Shown: piece after piece, positions 1-8,081 of the stretch | Layout: every line of letters begins with the position of its first letter | Position numbering within the stretch: the first letter of the stretch is position 1 | Assembly: GCA_002382445.1 (NCBI GenBank) | Contig: DGAQ01000037.1 | Coordinates: 84,958-140,665 of the forward strand | Reading direction: 5' to 3' | DNA length: 55,708 bases | From: Porticoccaceae bacterium UBA4026 | Lineage (GTDB): Bacteria; Pseudomonadota; Gammaproteobacteria; Pseudomonadales; Porticoccaceae | Notes under the pieces: model-generated | The model's database searches: none | Seen by the model: the letters and a program-made list of their open reading frames with translations, nothing else | Told to the model about the DNA's origin: nothing | Program-made: the position numbers and the translations under genes

Positions 1-105
1 CGAATTCTAGGCTCTACTCAAACTGTCCATAGGGGGCCTAAGGGTTCAACTATGGGTGCCTCTGACACCCGGCGAGATGGAGCTGGGGCAGTAGCGCAAA
101 AGTAG
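1..105 (+). CDS. Gamma-glutamyltransferase-like protein, C-terminal end only
   Basis: The frame is open from base 1 to a TAG at 103-105 and enters from outside the window. The last 34 residues end in GASDTRRDGAGAV, which resembles the GASDPR(R)DGA tail found at the very C terminus of gamma-glutamyltranspeptidases, periplasmic or secreted Ntn hydrolases that cleave glutathione and gamma-glutamyl amides. Only this tail is visible, so the catalytic Thr and the rest of the family signature cannot be checked. The assignment rests on one short motif and could be wrong. About 110 bases of non-coding DNA separate it from the next gene. Confidence 0.5.
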   Translation, partial: RILGSTQTVHRGPKGSTMGASDTRRDGAGAVAQK

Positions 106-217
106 GGCCTGCTAACCTAGGCGGCTTTGCACAAAATATACCTACCGCACCACTAATTATCGAGTGCTAACTGAGTTATAGTCTTAGCTATCGAACATTG
201 ACTAATCGGGGACAGTG

Positions 218-1816
218 ATGTCAAAGCGAAGGGAAAAAGGGCTTCTAGATCTAAATATTAACAAAGCTACTATCGTTATTGTGACAATTATTCTTACTGC
301 CTGTGGCGGTGGTGGTGGCGGAAATTCCAGCGTGCCCCCAGTCACTGTTGATCCGGGCTCTGGTTGGGTGGCTGGGCAATACGATGATTGGCGTCTAAAC
401 ACTGTGCGTAATATCTGCGCTAACCCCCGAACTACAGGTGGCTACAGTGATTCCTCAGGTTCTGTGACCGACGAAAATTTTTGGATCCGGTCCTATAGTA
501 ACGACACTTACCTGTGGTATTCCGAGTTGCCTGATGTTGATCCTGGTACTGTTAATAATACTGAGGACTATTTTAACCTGATGATCACCGATGGGTTATC
601 GCCCTCAGGCAACTTAAAAGATCAGTTTCATTACAGCCAGAATACTGAAGAATACAACCAATATTACTCAGGCGTGTCTGCAGGCTATGGGGTTCGCTTT
701 TTTATTATTGCCAGTAGCCCGCCGAGAAAAATAATTGTCGGCTATAACGAGCCAAATTCTCCTGCCTCAGAAGCTAATCTGTCGCGTGGAGCAGAAATCA
801 TTTCAATAGATGGAGAGACGATCGAAGACAGTGACAATGTCGATGCTCTTAATGCCGGTCTATTTCCTGTGGCACTTGGTGAGACCCACACCTTTGTGGT
901 GAGAGATTTAAACGCCACAGAAGACCGTACTTTTACAATGGTCAGCGCAGAGACAACTTCAGTGCCGGTTAAAAATATAACTACATTTGATGTTGCTGGA
1001 GCAAAAGTTGGTTACTTGACGTTCAACGCTCACATCAAACCCGCTGAGACTCAGCTTATTAATGCGATTAGTCAACTCAAGGCGAGTAATATTGACGAGC
1101 TTATTGTAGATTTGCGCTATAACGGTGGTGGCTATCTTACTATTGCTGCAGAGCTGGGCTACATGGTCGCGGGCGTTATGTCTGAGGGAAGGGTTTTTGA
1201 TGAGCTAACGTTTAACGACAAATATACCGAACGAGACCCTATTAACAATAACATCATAGACCCCTCAAGGTTTGAGTCGACAGCGGCGGGATTCGATGCG
1301 CCTAACAACCCCACACCTGCAGGCACAGCATTGCCAGCACTGGGCCTTGGTAGGGTCTTTGTGCTGTCTAGTGGTGGCACCGCATCAGCCAGTGAGGCTT
1401 TTATTAACGGCCTGCGTGGCGTGGATGTAGAAGTTATTCTCATAGGGGAAGCGACACGCGGCAAACCCTATGGTTGGTACGCTCTAGATAACTGCGGCAC
1501 CACCTACAGCACTATCCAGTTTAAAGGTTCTAACGCGAAAGGCTTTGGCGACTATAGTGATGGGTTCTTCCCGGTTGCCAGCGCGGATCTTTCAGGTGCG
1601 GAGATTACTGGTTGTGAAGTGGCCGATGATCTATCCCATGCCTTAGGGGATGCGAACGAAGGTAGACTCGCAGCGGCACTTGGCTTTATCGAAACAGGCG
1701 CCTGCCCATCGTCCGAAGCTTTCGGTTTCACCGCTAAATCACCGGGTATACCTCATCCTCTATCAGCAGTGTCCGGCAGATTGATTCAGCCTGAACTGGG
1801 TACTGTTGTTAGATAA
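218..1816 (+). CDS. S41-family (C-terminal processing type) peptidase, lipoprotein
   Basis: Probable exported serine protease of about 532 residues. The N terminus has a basic stretch, a hydrophobic segment and a lipobox LTAC with the lipid-acceptor Cys at residue 29, followed by a poly-glycine linker, so it should be anchored in the outer or inner membrane facing the periplasm. A PDZ-like segment (NSPASEANLSRGAEIISIDG) lies in the middle. The catalytic half carries GGTASASEAF, which holds the nucleophilic Ser, and GEATRGKPYG, whose Lys is the expected general base of the S41 Ser-Lys dyad. I prefer the ATG at 218 over the GTG just before it; a G-rich stretch (GGGGAC) precedes it. No partner gene is adjacent, so the substrate is unknown. 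Confidence 0.85.
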   Translation: MSKRREKGLLDLNINKATIVIVTIILTACGGGGGGNSSVPPVTVDPGSGWVAGQYDDWRLNTVRNICANPRTTGGYSDSSGSVTDENFWIRSYSNDTYLWYSELPDVDPGTVNNTEDYFNLMITDGLSPSGNLKDQFHYSQNTEEYNQYYSGVSAGYGVRFFIIASSPPRKIIVGYNEPNSPASEANLSRGAEIISIDGETIEDSDNVDALNAGLFPVALGETHTFVVRDLNATEDRTFTMVSAETTSVPVKNITTFDVAGAKVGYLTFNAHIKPAETQLINAISQLKASNIDELIVDLRYNGGGYLTIAAELGYMVAGVMSEGRVFDELTFNDKYTERDPINNNIIDPSRFESTAAGFDAPNNPTPAGTALPALGLGRVFVLSSGGTASASEAFINGLRGVDVEVILIGEATRGKPYGWYALDNCGTTYSTIQFKGSNAKGFGDYSDGFFPVASADLSGAEITGCEVADDLSHALGDANEGRLAAALGFIETGACPSSEAFGFTAKSPGIPHPLSAVSGRLIQPELGTVVR

Positions 1817-2020
1817 TATTGCGAGGCAGTCGGCTCGCGCTAAAGTCGATTGCCCGCATTGGCCTCCTATTCATCCGCATTAATTTTAACGTATGAGGTC
1901 TGAGCTAATCACGGAAGGTTATTTGCCGATAAAATAATTAATAGCTTCTTTCTTAGGTATACTGGCTTTCAAACTACAATGCGTCTGTACAGTAAACGCG
2001 ACAAAAATTGGAACGGATAA

Positions 2021-3355
2021 ATGTCAATGGATGGTCAGCCAGCACCGAATAAAAACTATCGTACTTTCGTCTTAATACTGCTAACGGTGGTCTATGGCTT
2101 TAATTTTGTTGACCGTCAAATTTTAGGTATTTTGGCGCCCTTTATTCAAGAAGACCTTGGACTCACAAATACACAATTGGGTTTATTGAGCGGACTCTTA
2201 TTCGCTGTCTTTTATACTGTCGTCGCCATTCCTATTGCTTGGTTGGCTGATCGTTATAGTAGAGTAAATATAATATCTATCGCGCTTGCTACCTGGAGTG
2301 GTTTTACCGCTTTGACTGGATTTGCAGGAAATTTCATGCAAATAGGTCTTGCTCGAATGGGAGTAGGGATTGGTGAAGCTGGTGGAAGTCCGCCATCACA
2401 TTCTATTATTTCTGACATGTATTCTAAAGAAGAGCGCGCAGGCGCATTAGGCGTCTATTCAATGGGGATTCCATTTGGAATTATGGCAGCTTACTTTATA
2501 ACAGCATGGATTATAGGGCCATCTCAAGGAGAAACTACAGTTGTTGACTGGAGAAAAATATTTATCTTCCTTGGCGTTACTGGAGTAGGGCTGGCGATTG
2601 TAGTTAAGTTGGTACTTCGTGAACCTATTCGTGGCGCTATGGAATTTGGTCAGCAAACAGAAATGGTGAAACCGCCATTCATGGAATCATTAAAAACCTT
2701 ACTTAAAATACCAGCCTGGTGGGCTATGGGTTTAGGGATAGCCTTTGGCTCTTTTGCATCTTATGCTCTTTCAACTTTTCATACTAAATATTTAATAGCT
2801 TTAGATCCTAGTTTCGATTTCCAACACCTTATAATTTTTTTGGGGATTATTAATGGGACAGCTTATGCTGGAGGGGCCTTTTTTGGTGCAAGACTGGCTG
2901 ACAAGTGGGGCAGTAAAGATATTCGTGCATACGGCTGGGTACCAGCAATTGCGATTAGTTTATGTTTGCCCATAGGGATTGTCAGTTTTTGGGTATCATC
3001 AATAGAAGTTAACCTTTTCCTTTCTACATTATTTTTACTTTTCGTAGGAATATATCTAGGACCAAGTTTTGCAATTGCTCAAACTCTGGCTCCTATTAAT
3101 ATGCGAGCCATGTCTACTGCGCTATTTTTCTTTATTCTAAATATGATTGCACTAGGCGGAGGTCCAACCTTTGCAGGATGGATGATCGACGTCTTTAAAG
3201 AAAATTATAACGATCTAGAATCAATGCGTTATGCAATGTCATTAACTTTTTGTGTATTTATTCCTTCAATTATTAGCTTTCTAGTTGTTGCTCGTAAATT
3301 ACCAAAAGATTGGGCAGCAGCGCAAAAGCGTAATGAGACGTTAGCTAAAAAGTAA
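2021..3355 (+). CDS. MFS transporter, spinster-like
   Basis: A 444-residue major facilitator with about twelve hydrophobic segments. The first segment has NFVDRQILGILAP, and loop 2-3 has the MFS motif-A-like WLADRYSRVNI; GIGEAGGSPPSHSIISD in segment 4 is characteristic of the spinster-type group found in many marine proteobacteria. It sits in the inner membrane; the substrate cannot be deduced (spinster homologues carry lipids, sugars or other organic molecules). The gene is visibly richer in A+T than both neighbours, with long AT runs in third positions, which may mean recent acquisition. It stands alone: the upstream gene ends about 200 bases before it and the next gene is convergent. Confidence 0.85.
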   Translation: MSMDGQPAPNKNYRTFVLILLTVVYGFNFVDRQILGILAPFIQEDLGLTNTQLGLLSGLLFAVFYTVVAIPIAWLADRYSRVNIISIALATWSGFTALTGFAGNFMQIGLARMGVGIGEAGGSPPSHSIISDMYSKEERAGALGVYSMGIPFGIMAAYFITAWIIGPSQGETTVVDWRKIFIFLGVTGVGLAIVVKLVLREPIRGAMEFGQQTEMVKPPFMESLKTLLKIPAWWAMGLGIAFGSFASYALSTFHTKYLIALDPSFDFQHLIIFLGIINGTAYAGGAFFGARLADKWGSKDIRAYGWVPAIAISLCLPIGIVSFWVSSIEVNLFLSTLFLLFVGIYLGPSFAIAQTLAPINMRAMSTALFFFILNMIALGGGPTFAGWMIDVFKENYNDLESMRYAMSLTFCVFIPSIISFLVVARKLPKDWAAAQKRNETLAKK

Positions 3356-3374
3356 TTAACGACAACCGACTATC

Positions 3375-4679
3375 TCAGTTCATTTCGGTAATGGCTTGAT
3401 AGGTGAGGTTTTTGAATTCTGCCCGAACGGATTGCGGGTATGGAATCATCTGCATAAGCACAATAGCAGTTAAATTTTCCTTTGGATCACACCAAAAATC
3501 GGTGCCACCGATACCTGCCCAGCGAAAGTTTCCTTTAGACCCAGAGGCGGTTTTTGGTGCTTCGGTTTTAACGCCAAAGCCTAAACCAAAACCTGTGGTT
3601 CCGGCTATTCCAGGTCTTGGATCATATTTTAATTGCATATCGTAGCTCAGCTGGTTGCGAGTCATCAGATCAATCGTTGTGGGGCTCAGTATTCTGACGC
3701 CATTAAGTTCCCCACCGTTAACCATCATCTGGGAGTAGCGAATATAGTCCATCGCGCTACTTACTAGGCCACCTCCTGCAGACAAAAAACTTACATTATT
3801 GACAAAGTCGCTGGTTGCGGGGCGATCGACCACTTTTAGCTGGCCATCTTCACCCATTGTATGAAGGGTGCCAAATCGATGGAGCTTTTCTTCAGGAACT
3901 TCAAAAAAAGTATCTTTCATGCCTAGTGGAGTAAATAGGCGCTCGGTCATGAATACATCTAAGGATTGGCCAGAAATGGTTTCAATAATTGCACCTAAGA
4001 CATCGACAGATAAACTATATACCCACTGGGTTCCCGGCTGATATTGAAGCGGGATAGGACCAATGGCGGCCACTAAATCATCCAATGTTTTCAATCGACT
4101 CTCTGGAGGATCATTGTTTGCTATGCCGCTAAAATCAAAGTTATTTTGCTCGCCAAACATGGCAATGCGATATTGCTGATCGATAGGGGAATTACCAAAG
4201 ATGCCATAAGTAAGGCCCGCGGTGTGGCTCATCAGTTCCCGAATAGTAAAGGGATGCGTTGCATTGACCAATGCACCATCGACGAGCACTTTCTTATTCT
4301 TGAACACAGGCAAATATTTCTCAACTGGGTCATCCAACAGAAACTTACCCTCTTCATAAAGAATCATAGCGGCTGTTGTCGCTAAGGGTTTGGTCATTGA
4401 ATAAATTCGGAACAGCGAATCTTTTTCAATAGCGGCACCGGTATCTATGTCGAGTTTTCCAACTTGTTCAAAGTGAACAATTTTTCCTTTCCTGGCGATA
4501 ATTGTTTGAATGCCGGCTACCTTACCTTCATCCACATAACGTTGCATGAGCGGCTTAATTTTGGCCAGTCTCTCAGTCGACATGCCCACATATTCAGGTT
4601 TAGTGCGTTTCAAATCCGCTGCGGCAGCATCAGCTGAACTAAGTATTAATATGGTCAGTAAAAATGTCTTTATTCTCAT
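3375..4679 (-). CDS. Serine hydrolase, beta-lactamase / class C esterase family
   Basis: A 434-residue exported hydrolase with a Sec signal peptide (residues 1 to about 21, ending in ADAAAA). The SxxK motif is SMTK (Ser94, Lys97) and the second motif is YSL at Tyr221, the pair used by class C beta-lactamases, D-Ala-D-Ala carboxypeptidases and EstB-type esterases. A C-terminal GGTDFWCDP takes the place of the KTG/HxG box, which favours an esterase-like or promiscuous enzyme over a true beta-lactamase. The substrate is unknown. It converges on the MFS gene and shares a 290-base divergent region with the DUF4399 gene. Confidence 0.85.
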   Translation of the reverse strand: MRIKTFLLTILILSSADAAAADLKRTKPEYVGMSTERLAKIKPLMQRYVDEGKVAGIQTIIARKGKIVHFEQVGKLDIDTGAAIEKDSLFRIYSMTKPLATTAAMILYEEGKFLLDDPVEKYLPVFKNKKVLVDGALVNATHPFTIRELMSHTAGLTYGIFGNSPIDQQYRIAMFGEQNNFDFSGIANNDPPESRLKTLDDLVAAIGPIPLQYQPGTQWVYSLSVDVLGAIIETISGQSLDVFMTERLFTPLGMKDTFFEVPEEKLHRFGTLHTMGEDGQLKVVDRPATSDFVNNVSFLSAGGGLVSSAMDYIRYSQMMVNGGELNGVRILSPTTIDLMTRNQLSYDMQLKYDPRPGIAGTTGFGLGFGVKTEAPKTASGSKGNFRWAGIGGTDFWCDPKENLTAIVLMQMIPYPQSVRAEFKNLTYQAITEMN

Positions 4680-4905
4680 TACCCATCCCTGTATTTTTTA
4701 GATTTAAGATTTTTCATCCCCAAGCTAAAGTTAAACATCTCGGCAACCTAAGTCACTAGTTAAAAAAGCCTGTCGTTTTGTCATTTGAGTCAGTTAAGTG
4801 TCAGGTTAACTCATTCAATATCAAGGCGTATTTTTAGAGCTTACCGCCTTAGTACCCTTGTCGCGTTTAATTCTATCAGAATGACCATTGTTCTTTGTAT
4901 TTGGG

Positions 4906-4934
4906 TTGACCAAAGGTATATTTGTACTGATAAA
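4906..4934 (+). promoter_or_regulatory. Candidate sigma-70 promoter for the DUF4399 gene
   Basis: TTGACC at 4906-4911 and GATAAA at 4929-4934 are separated by 17 bases. They lie about 35 bases before the ATG at 4968, with a clear AAGGAG ribosome site at 4955-4960 in between. The -10 box is a poor match, so this is a reading by eye only. Confidence 0.35.
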
Positions 4935-4967
4935 CATATTCAATTGCATGTAATAAGGAGTTTCCCA

Positions 4968-5429
4968 ATGTTGAGCGAGTTTAACGGGCTTAGACGATTA
5001 CCCATAATTTTAATGGTCTTGAGTGTATCTTTTACGCTGACCGTTGCAGCGCAGATGCCTATTTCTAGCGCACCTACAGATGCCGAGGTTTATTTTATCG
5101 AACCTAAAGACGGACAAATTTTTGAATCAACTGGTGGTGAGGGAGTTGAGATTAGATTTGGCCTGACTGGCATGGATGTTTCACCTGCGGGTATTGCAGT
5201 TCCTAATTCTGGCCACCACCATCTGTTAATAAATCTTGATCAAATACCAAACCTTAGTATGCCTCTTCCTGCGACAGATCAGATACGGCATTTTGGTAAG
5301 GGACAAACTAGCACTTGGATAAAGCTTAGTCCGGGGAAGCACAAATTGCAGCTTTTGCTGGGTAACTACGCACATATTCCTCACAACCCTGCGGTGATGT
5401 CAAAGGTGATCGAGATAGAAATTAAGTAG
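4968..5429 (+). CDS. DUF4399 domain protein, exported
   Basis: A 153-residue protein with a signal peptide (hydrophobic stretch about residues 12-27, cleavage near VAAQ). The rest matches DUF4399: FGLTGM, GIAVPNSGHHHLLI, LPATDQIRHFGKGQT and PGKHKLQLLLGNYAHIPH in order. The family is periplasmic and of unknown function; the conserved GHHH run suggests metal binding (inference). The start at 4968 was chosen over an upstream in-frame start at 4785 because AAGGAG lies 7 bases before it and the signal peptide begins right there. It is followed by two more small exported proteins on the same strand. Confidence 0.85.
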   Translation: MLSEFNGLRRLPIILMVLSVSFTLTVAAQMPISSAPTDAEVYFIEPKDGQIFESTGGEGVEIRFGLTGMDVSPAGIAVPNSGHHHLLINLDQIPNLSMPLPATDQIRHFGKGQTSTWIKLSPGKHKLQLLLGNYAHIPHNPAVMSKVIEIEIK

Positions 5430-5530
5430 ATGAAAAGCAATAGCAACATCTTGTGACAGACGTGGTGATGTTTGTCGTTTTACTGTAGTCTGGAAGTAAT
5501 CCGGCGATATATCTATAAAAGGAGCTATTC

Positions 5531-5776
5531 ATGGAAGTGACTCAACACCTAGTCCAGCGACGGAAATTTCTAAAAAGGTTTGGCATGGGTGCCGCGGGGG
5601 TTTCCGCTGCGGTTTTGCTCTCTAACGGTCTTTCCAAGGCTAAGCAGGGCGGTGACCTAGCCAAAGAAGAGTTAGATAAGCTGTCAGAGAAATATGCCAA
5701 GCTTGATAAGCGTTCAAAGCTGATGATGCGAGGGATGTTTGTCTTACTCGGTATCGATGTACTGCTGCTGATATAA
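5531..5776 (+). CDS. Small twin-arginine-signal protein with hydrophobic C-tail
   Basis: An 81-residue protein that I do not recognise. Residues 10-17 read RRKFLKRF, a good Tat-type n-region, followed by a hydrophobic stretch (GAAGVSAAVLLSNGL). A charged, probably helical middle (about residues 38-64, rich in Lys, Glu and Leu) leads to a hydrophobic end (MFVLLGIDVLLLI) that finishes the protein. This is the architecture of a C-tail-anchored Tat substrate, or simply a two-helix membrane protein. A strong ribosome site (AAAGGAG, 5518-5524) precedes the ATG. It lies between the DUF4399 and Bax genes with about 100-base gaps on each side. No function is assigned. Confidence 0.65.
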   Translation: MEVTQHLVQRRKFLKRFGMGAAGVSAAVLLSNGLSKAKQGGDLAKEELDKLSEKYAKLDKRSKLMMRGMFVLLGIDVLLLI

Positions 5777-5841
5777 CTTGCAGCCTTCTAAATACTCACT
5801 GGCAGAAAGTCTAATTTCTTTAAAAATCTCTTTGAGACTGT

Positions 5842-5857
5842 CCCAACGCTGGTTGGG
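5842..5857 (+). other. Short perfect hairpin in the 5' leader of the Bax-type gene
   Basis: CCCAAC (5842-5847) pairs with GTTGGG (5852-5857) around a GCTG loop, 15 bases before the ATG at 5873. It has no T-run, so it is unlikely to be a terminator. It could affect translation of the downstream gene; that is inference. Confidence 0.3.
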
Positions 5858-5872
5858 CGATGGTGACTATCT

Positions 5873-6634
5873 ATGATTAATACCACCTCGAGAACCTCGA
5901 TTTTAATGGTTGTTTTGTTTTTTTTAGCCCTAGGCACTGGTGCCTGTGCTGATTGGGGTAATTCTAATCCGTTACCAGATTTCAGTATTTACACAGACGT
6001 TAAGAAGAAAAAAGCTGCTTTCTTTACCTATCTTTTTCCTCTGGTTGAAGATCAGAATAAGCTAATAACAATAGAGCGAGTCAAGCTTCTAGATTTGGCA
6101 GGGACAACTATTGAACCCCTAAACAATACTGACCAGAATTTTATTGAAGAGTTGGCTGTATATTACAAAGTTGATATTGATCAGCCTAACAAGACTGTTA
6201 TTAATAAACTATTGCTGAGAGTCGATGAAGTGCCCGCTTCTTTGGCGATGGCTCAGGCTGCCATGGAATCTGCTTGGGGCACCTCGCGCTTCGCTGTTCA
6301 GGCAAACAATTTATTTGGTCAATGGTGCTATCAAGAGGGCTGTGGTCTGGTTCCGCTGAGACGAAACCCAGGGTCCAAGCATGAGGTAGCCGAATTTGAC
6401 AGCGTCAGTGATGCTATTAGGTCTTACCTTCGCAATATAAACACTCACAGGGCTTATAGCGACTTGCGCGAGCATCGATCAAGTTTACTTAATCAAGGCC
6501 ATCGCGTCAGCGGCCATCTTTTGGCCGAAAATTTGATTGAATATTCTGAGCTTAGAGAAGCCTATGTTCATGAGATTCAGGCCCTCATAAGAATCAACAA
6601 GCTAGATCAATACGACGCTGGCTTAATGGAGTGA
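5873..6634 (+). CDS. Bax-type glucosaminidase (GH73-like)
   Basis: A 253-residue exported peptidoglycan hydrolase. The N terminus is a signal peptide (hydrophobic residues about 9-23, ending GTGACADWG; the Cys might be lipidated although the lipobox is weak). The catalytic domain contains LAMAQAAMESAWGTSRFA with the probable acid Glu132, then NNLFGQWCYQEGCG, and later FDSVSDAIRSYLRNINTH, the Bax/FlgJ glucosaminidase pattern. It should cleave N-acetylglucosaminyl bonds in the cell wall in the periplasm. The ribosome site is weak (GATGG) and a short hairpin lies just upstream. It converges on the glutaredoxin-like gene. Confidence 0.87.
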   Translation: MINTTSRTSILMVVLFFLALGTGACADWGNSNPLPDFSIYTDVKKKKAAFFTYLFPLVEDQNKLITIERVKLLDLAGTTIEPLNNTDQNFIEELAVYYKVDIDQPNKTVINKLLLRVDEVPASLAMAQAAMESAWGTSRFAVQANNLFGQWCYQEGCGLVPLRRNPGSKHEVAEFDSVSDAIRSYLRNINTHRAYSDLREHRSSLLNQGHRVSGHLLAENLIEYSELREAYVHEIQALIRINKLDQYDAGLME

Positions 6635-6652
6635 TTTGTCGGTTAGGAGAAA

Positions 6653-7030
6653 TCAATCATTTGATGGCGCCAGCATAGTCTGAAGTTCGCCGCTCTCAAT
6701 CAAGGCTCTTAGGTCGCTAGATCCACCAATCAGTATACCTTTTACAAATATAATCGGGAAAGTAGGCCAGCCAGTCCACATCTTAAGTGCGTTGCGCCGC
6801 CGCCATTGTTTAAAATAGCTACCGTATTCAAGATAGGTATATTCTATATTTAGTTCGTCTAAGACCTTGCGCGCTCTTTTCGGTGCAGGATTTTGCGACA
6901 TACCGACGACCACAATGGTATTATTGGCGATAGCTTGCTGCACCTCAGTGACGATGTCGACATGATTTTCTGCTAGCACCTTCTGGATGCTGGGATGTAT
7001 CTTGTTGGTCTCTAAAATAGGTCTATTCAT
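6653..7030 (-). CDS. Glutaredoxin-fold protein lacking all cysteines
   Basis: A 125-residue protein shaped like a monothiol glutaredoxin of the Grx4/GrxD type. There is an N-terminal helix, then TIVVVGMSQNPAPKRARKVL where the active-site strand and helix lie, and WPTFPIIFVKGILIGGSSDL, which holds the cis-Pro (TFP) and the GG motif of the glutathione site. The position of the CGFS/CPYC active site is SQNP, and the whole protein contains no Cys, so it cannot act as a thiol reductase. It may bind glutathione or a partner without redox chemistry (inference). It is the only gene on its strand here; its promoter region is shared with the divergent SDR gene. Confidence 0.75.
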   Translation of the reverse strand: MNRPILETNKIHPSIQKVLAENHVDIVTEVQQAIANNTIVVVGMSQNPAPKRARKVLDELNIEYTYLEYGSYFKQWRRRNALKMWTGWPTFPIIFVKGILIGGSSDLRALIESGELQTMLAPSND

Positions 7031-7236
7031 TGGCAGCCATCTTCCTTTGATAAGAGTTTATCGCGTGGATTTTATATTCTGGGCCCAAGCATAAAGGATT
7101 GTTAAGAGTAGCAGTATGAATTACTGACGAATAGGTGAAAATTTATGGTAGATTTGCCTATCTGGGCAGTCAATTTATTATGTTAAGTTGGCATGTTGAG
7201 TATTCAGGTGTTTTTATCCTTTGTCTAAAAAATAGT

Positions 7237-7242
7237 TATAAT
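7237..7242 (+). promoter_or_regulatory. Perfect TATAAT, candidate -10 box before the SDR operon
   Basis: TATAAT at 7237-7242 lies 21 bases before the ATG at 7264. No convincing -35 box is placed 16-18 bases upstream (TTATCC at 7214-7219 is the nearest), so the promoter is tentative. It would drive the five-gene run to 12172. Confidence 0.3.
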
Positions 7243-7263
7243 TAATTAAAGAGTGGCAGGTAT

Positions 7264-8043
7264 ATGAGTGATTTGTCGAGAATAGTGTTAGTGACCGCCG
7301 GTGGTTCTGGAATAGGGCTTGCTATCGCAAAACATTTTGCGGCTAGGGGATACAGGGTTCATATCTGCGATATCGCACAGCAAGCAATTGATGTCTTGAA
7401 GTCTGAGCACCCTGATATTACTGCAACATGCGCCGATGTTTCCCAAGTAACGCAGGTAGACAAAGTTTTTGATGACCTTCAGAGGCTTTATGGCGGGCTT
7501 GATATATTAGTCAACAATGTTGGTATAGCTGGCCCTACTGCAGCCGTCGAAGATATTCTTCCTGAAGACTGGGATAATACGATTAATATCGATTTAAATA
7601 GCATCTTCTACGTCACTCGGAAAGCCGTCCCTTTATTGAAAAAATCCAAGGGTAACATGATCAATATGTCTTCTAATGCGGGCTTATTTGGTTGTCCTCT
7701 ACGTTCCCCCTATGCAGCTGCAAAGTGGGCGATTATCGGATTAACTAAAACTTGGGCAATGGAGCTTGGGCCTCATGGGGTGAGAGTGAATGCTATCTGC
7801 CCAGGAAGCGTTAATGGCCCGCGTATTGATCGAGTTGTTGATTTGGATGCAAAGACCAGAGGCGTCTCATCCCAGTCTATTCGTGACGTTTATTTACGTC
7901 AGAACTCATTAAGAGTTTTTGTGGAGGCAGAGAACATTGCCGAAACCATCGATTTTCTATGCTCGAAATCTGCCCAGCATATCAGTGGACAGGCGATCCC
8001 TATTGATGGGCACACCGAAGGTTTATCTAATTGGCTGGATTGA
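7264..8043 (+). CDS. SDR-family oxidoreductase
   Basis: A 259-residue classical short-chain dehydrogenase. It has the Rossmann TAGGSGIGLAIA near residue 12, the NNVGIAG strand (usual NNAG), the catalytic Ser region INMSSNAG and YAAAKWAI with the YxxxK pair. The C terminus has the PIDGHTEG tail seen in 3-oxoacyl-ACP reductase-like and hydroxysteroid-type enzymes. It reduces or oxidises an alcohol/ketone with NAD(P) in the cytoplasm; the substrate is unknown. It is the first gene of a co-directional run with 38-, 7-, 28- and 42-base gaps, suggesting one transcript with the MDR reductase, esterase, thioesterase and GST. Confidence 0.88.
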   Translation: MSDLSRIVLVTAGGSGIGLAIAKHFAARGYRVHICDIAQQAIDVLKSEHPDITATCADVSQVTQVDKVFDDLQRLYGGLDILVNNVGIAGPTAAVEDILPEDWDNTINIDLNSIFYVTRKAVPLLKKSKGNMINMSSNAGLFGCPLRSPYAAAKWAIIGLTKTWAMELGPHGVRVNAICPGSVNGPRIDRVVDLDAKTRGVSSQSIRDVYLRQNSLRVFVEAENIAETIDFLCSKSAQHISGQAIPIDGHTEGLSNWLD

Positions 8044-8081
8044 TCTGTCACAGAAATTAACACTAGTTTTAGGAAGAGTTT

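Noticed and set aside
54..70. GGGTG/CACCC hairpin near the window start
   Set aside because: It lies inside the gamma-glutamyltransferase-like tail and has no T-run.
1823..1840. GCGAG/CTCGC stem after the S41 peptidase gene as a terminator
   Set aside because: Only five pairs with a wide loop and no T-run.
5446..5473. AACATC/GATGTT stem after the DUF4399 gene as a terminator
   Set aside because: Long loop and weak stem; the following T-run is interrupted.
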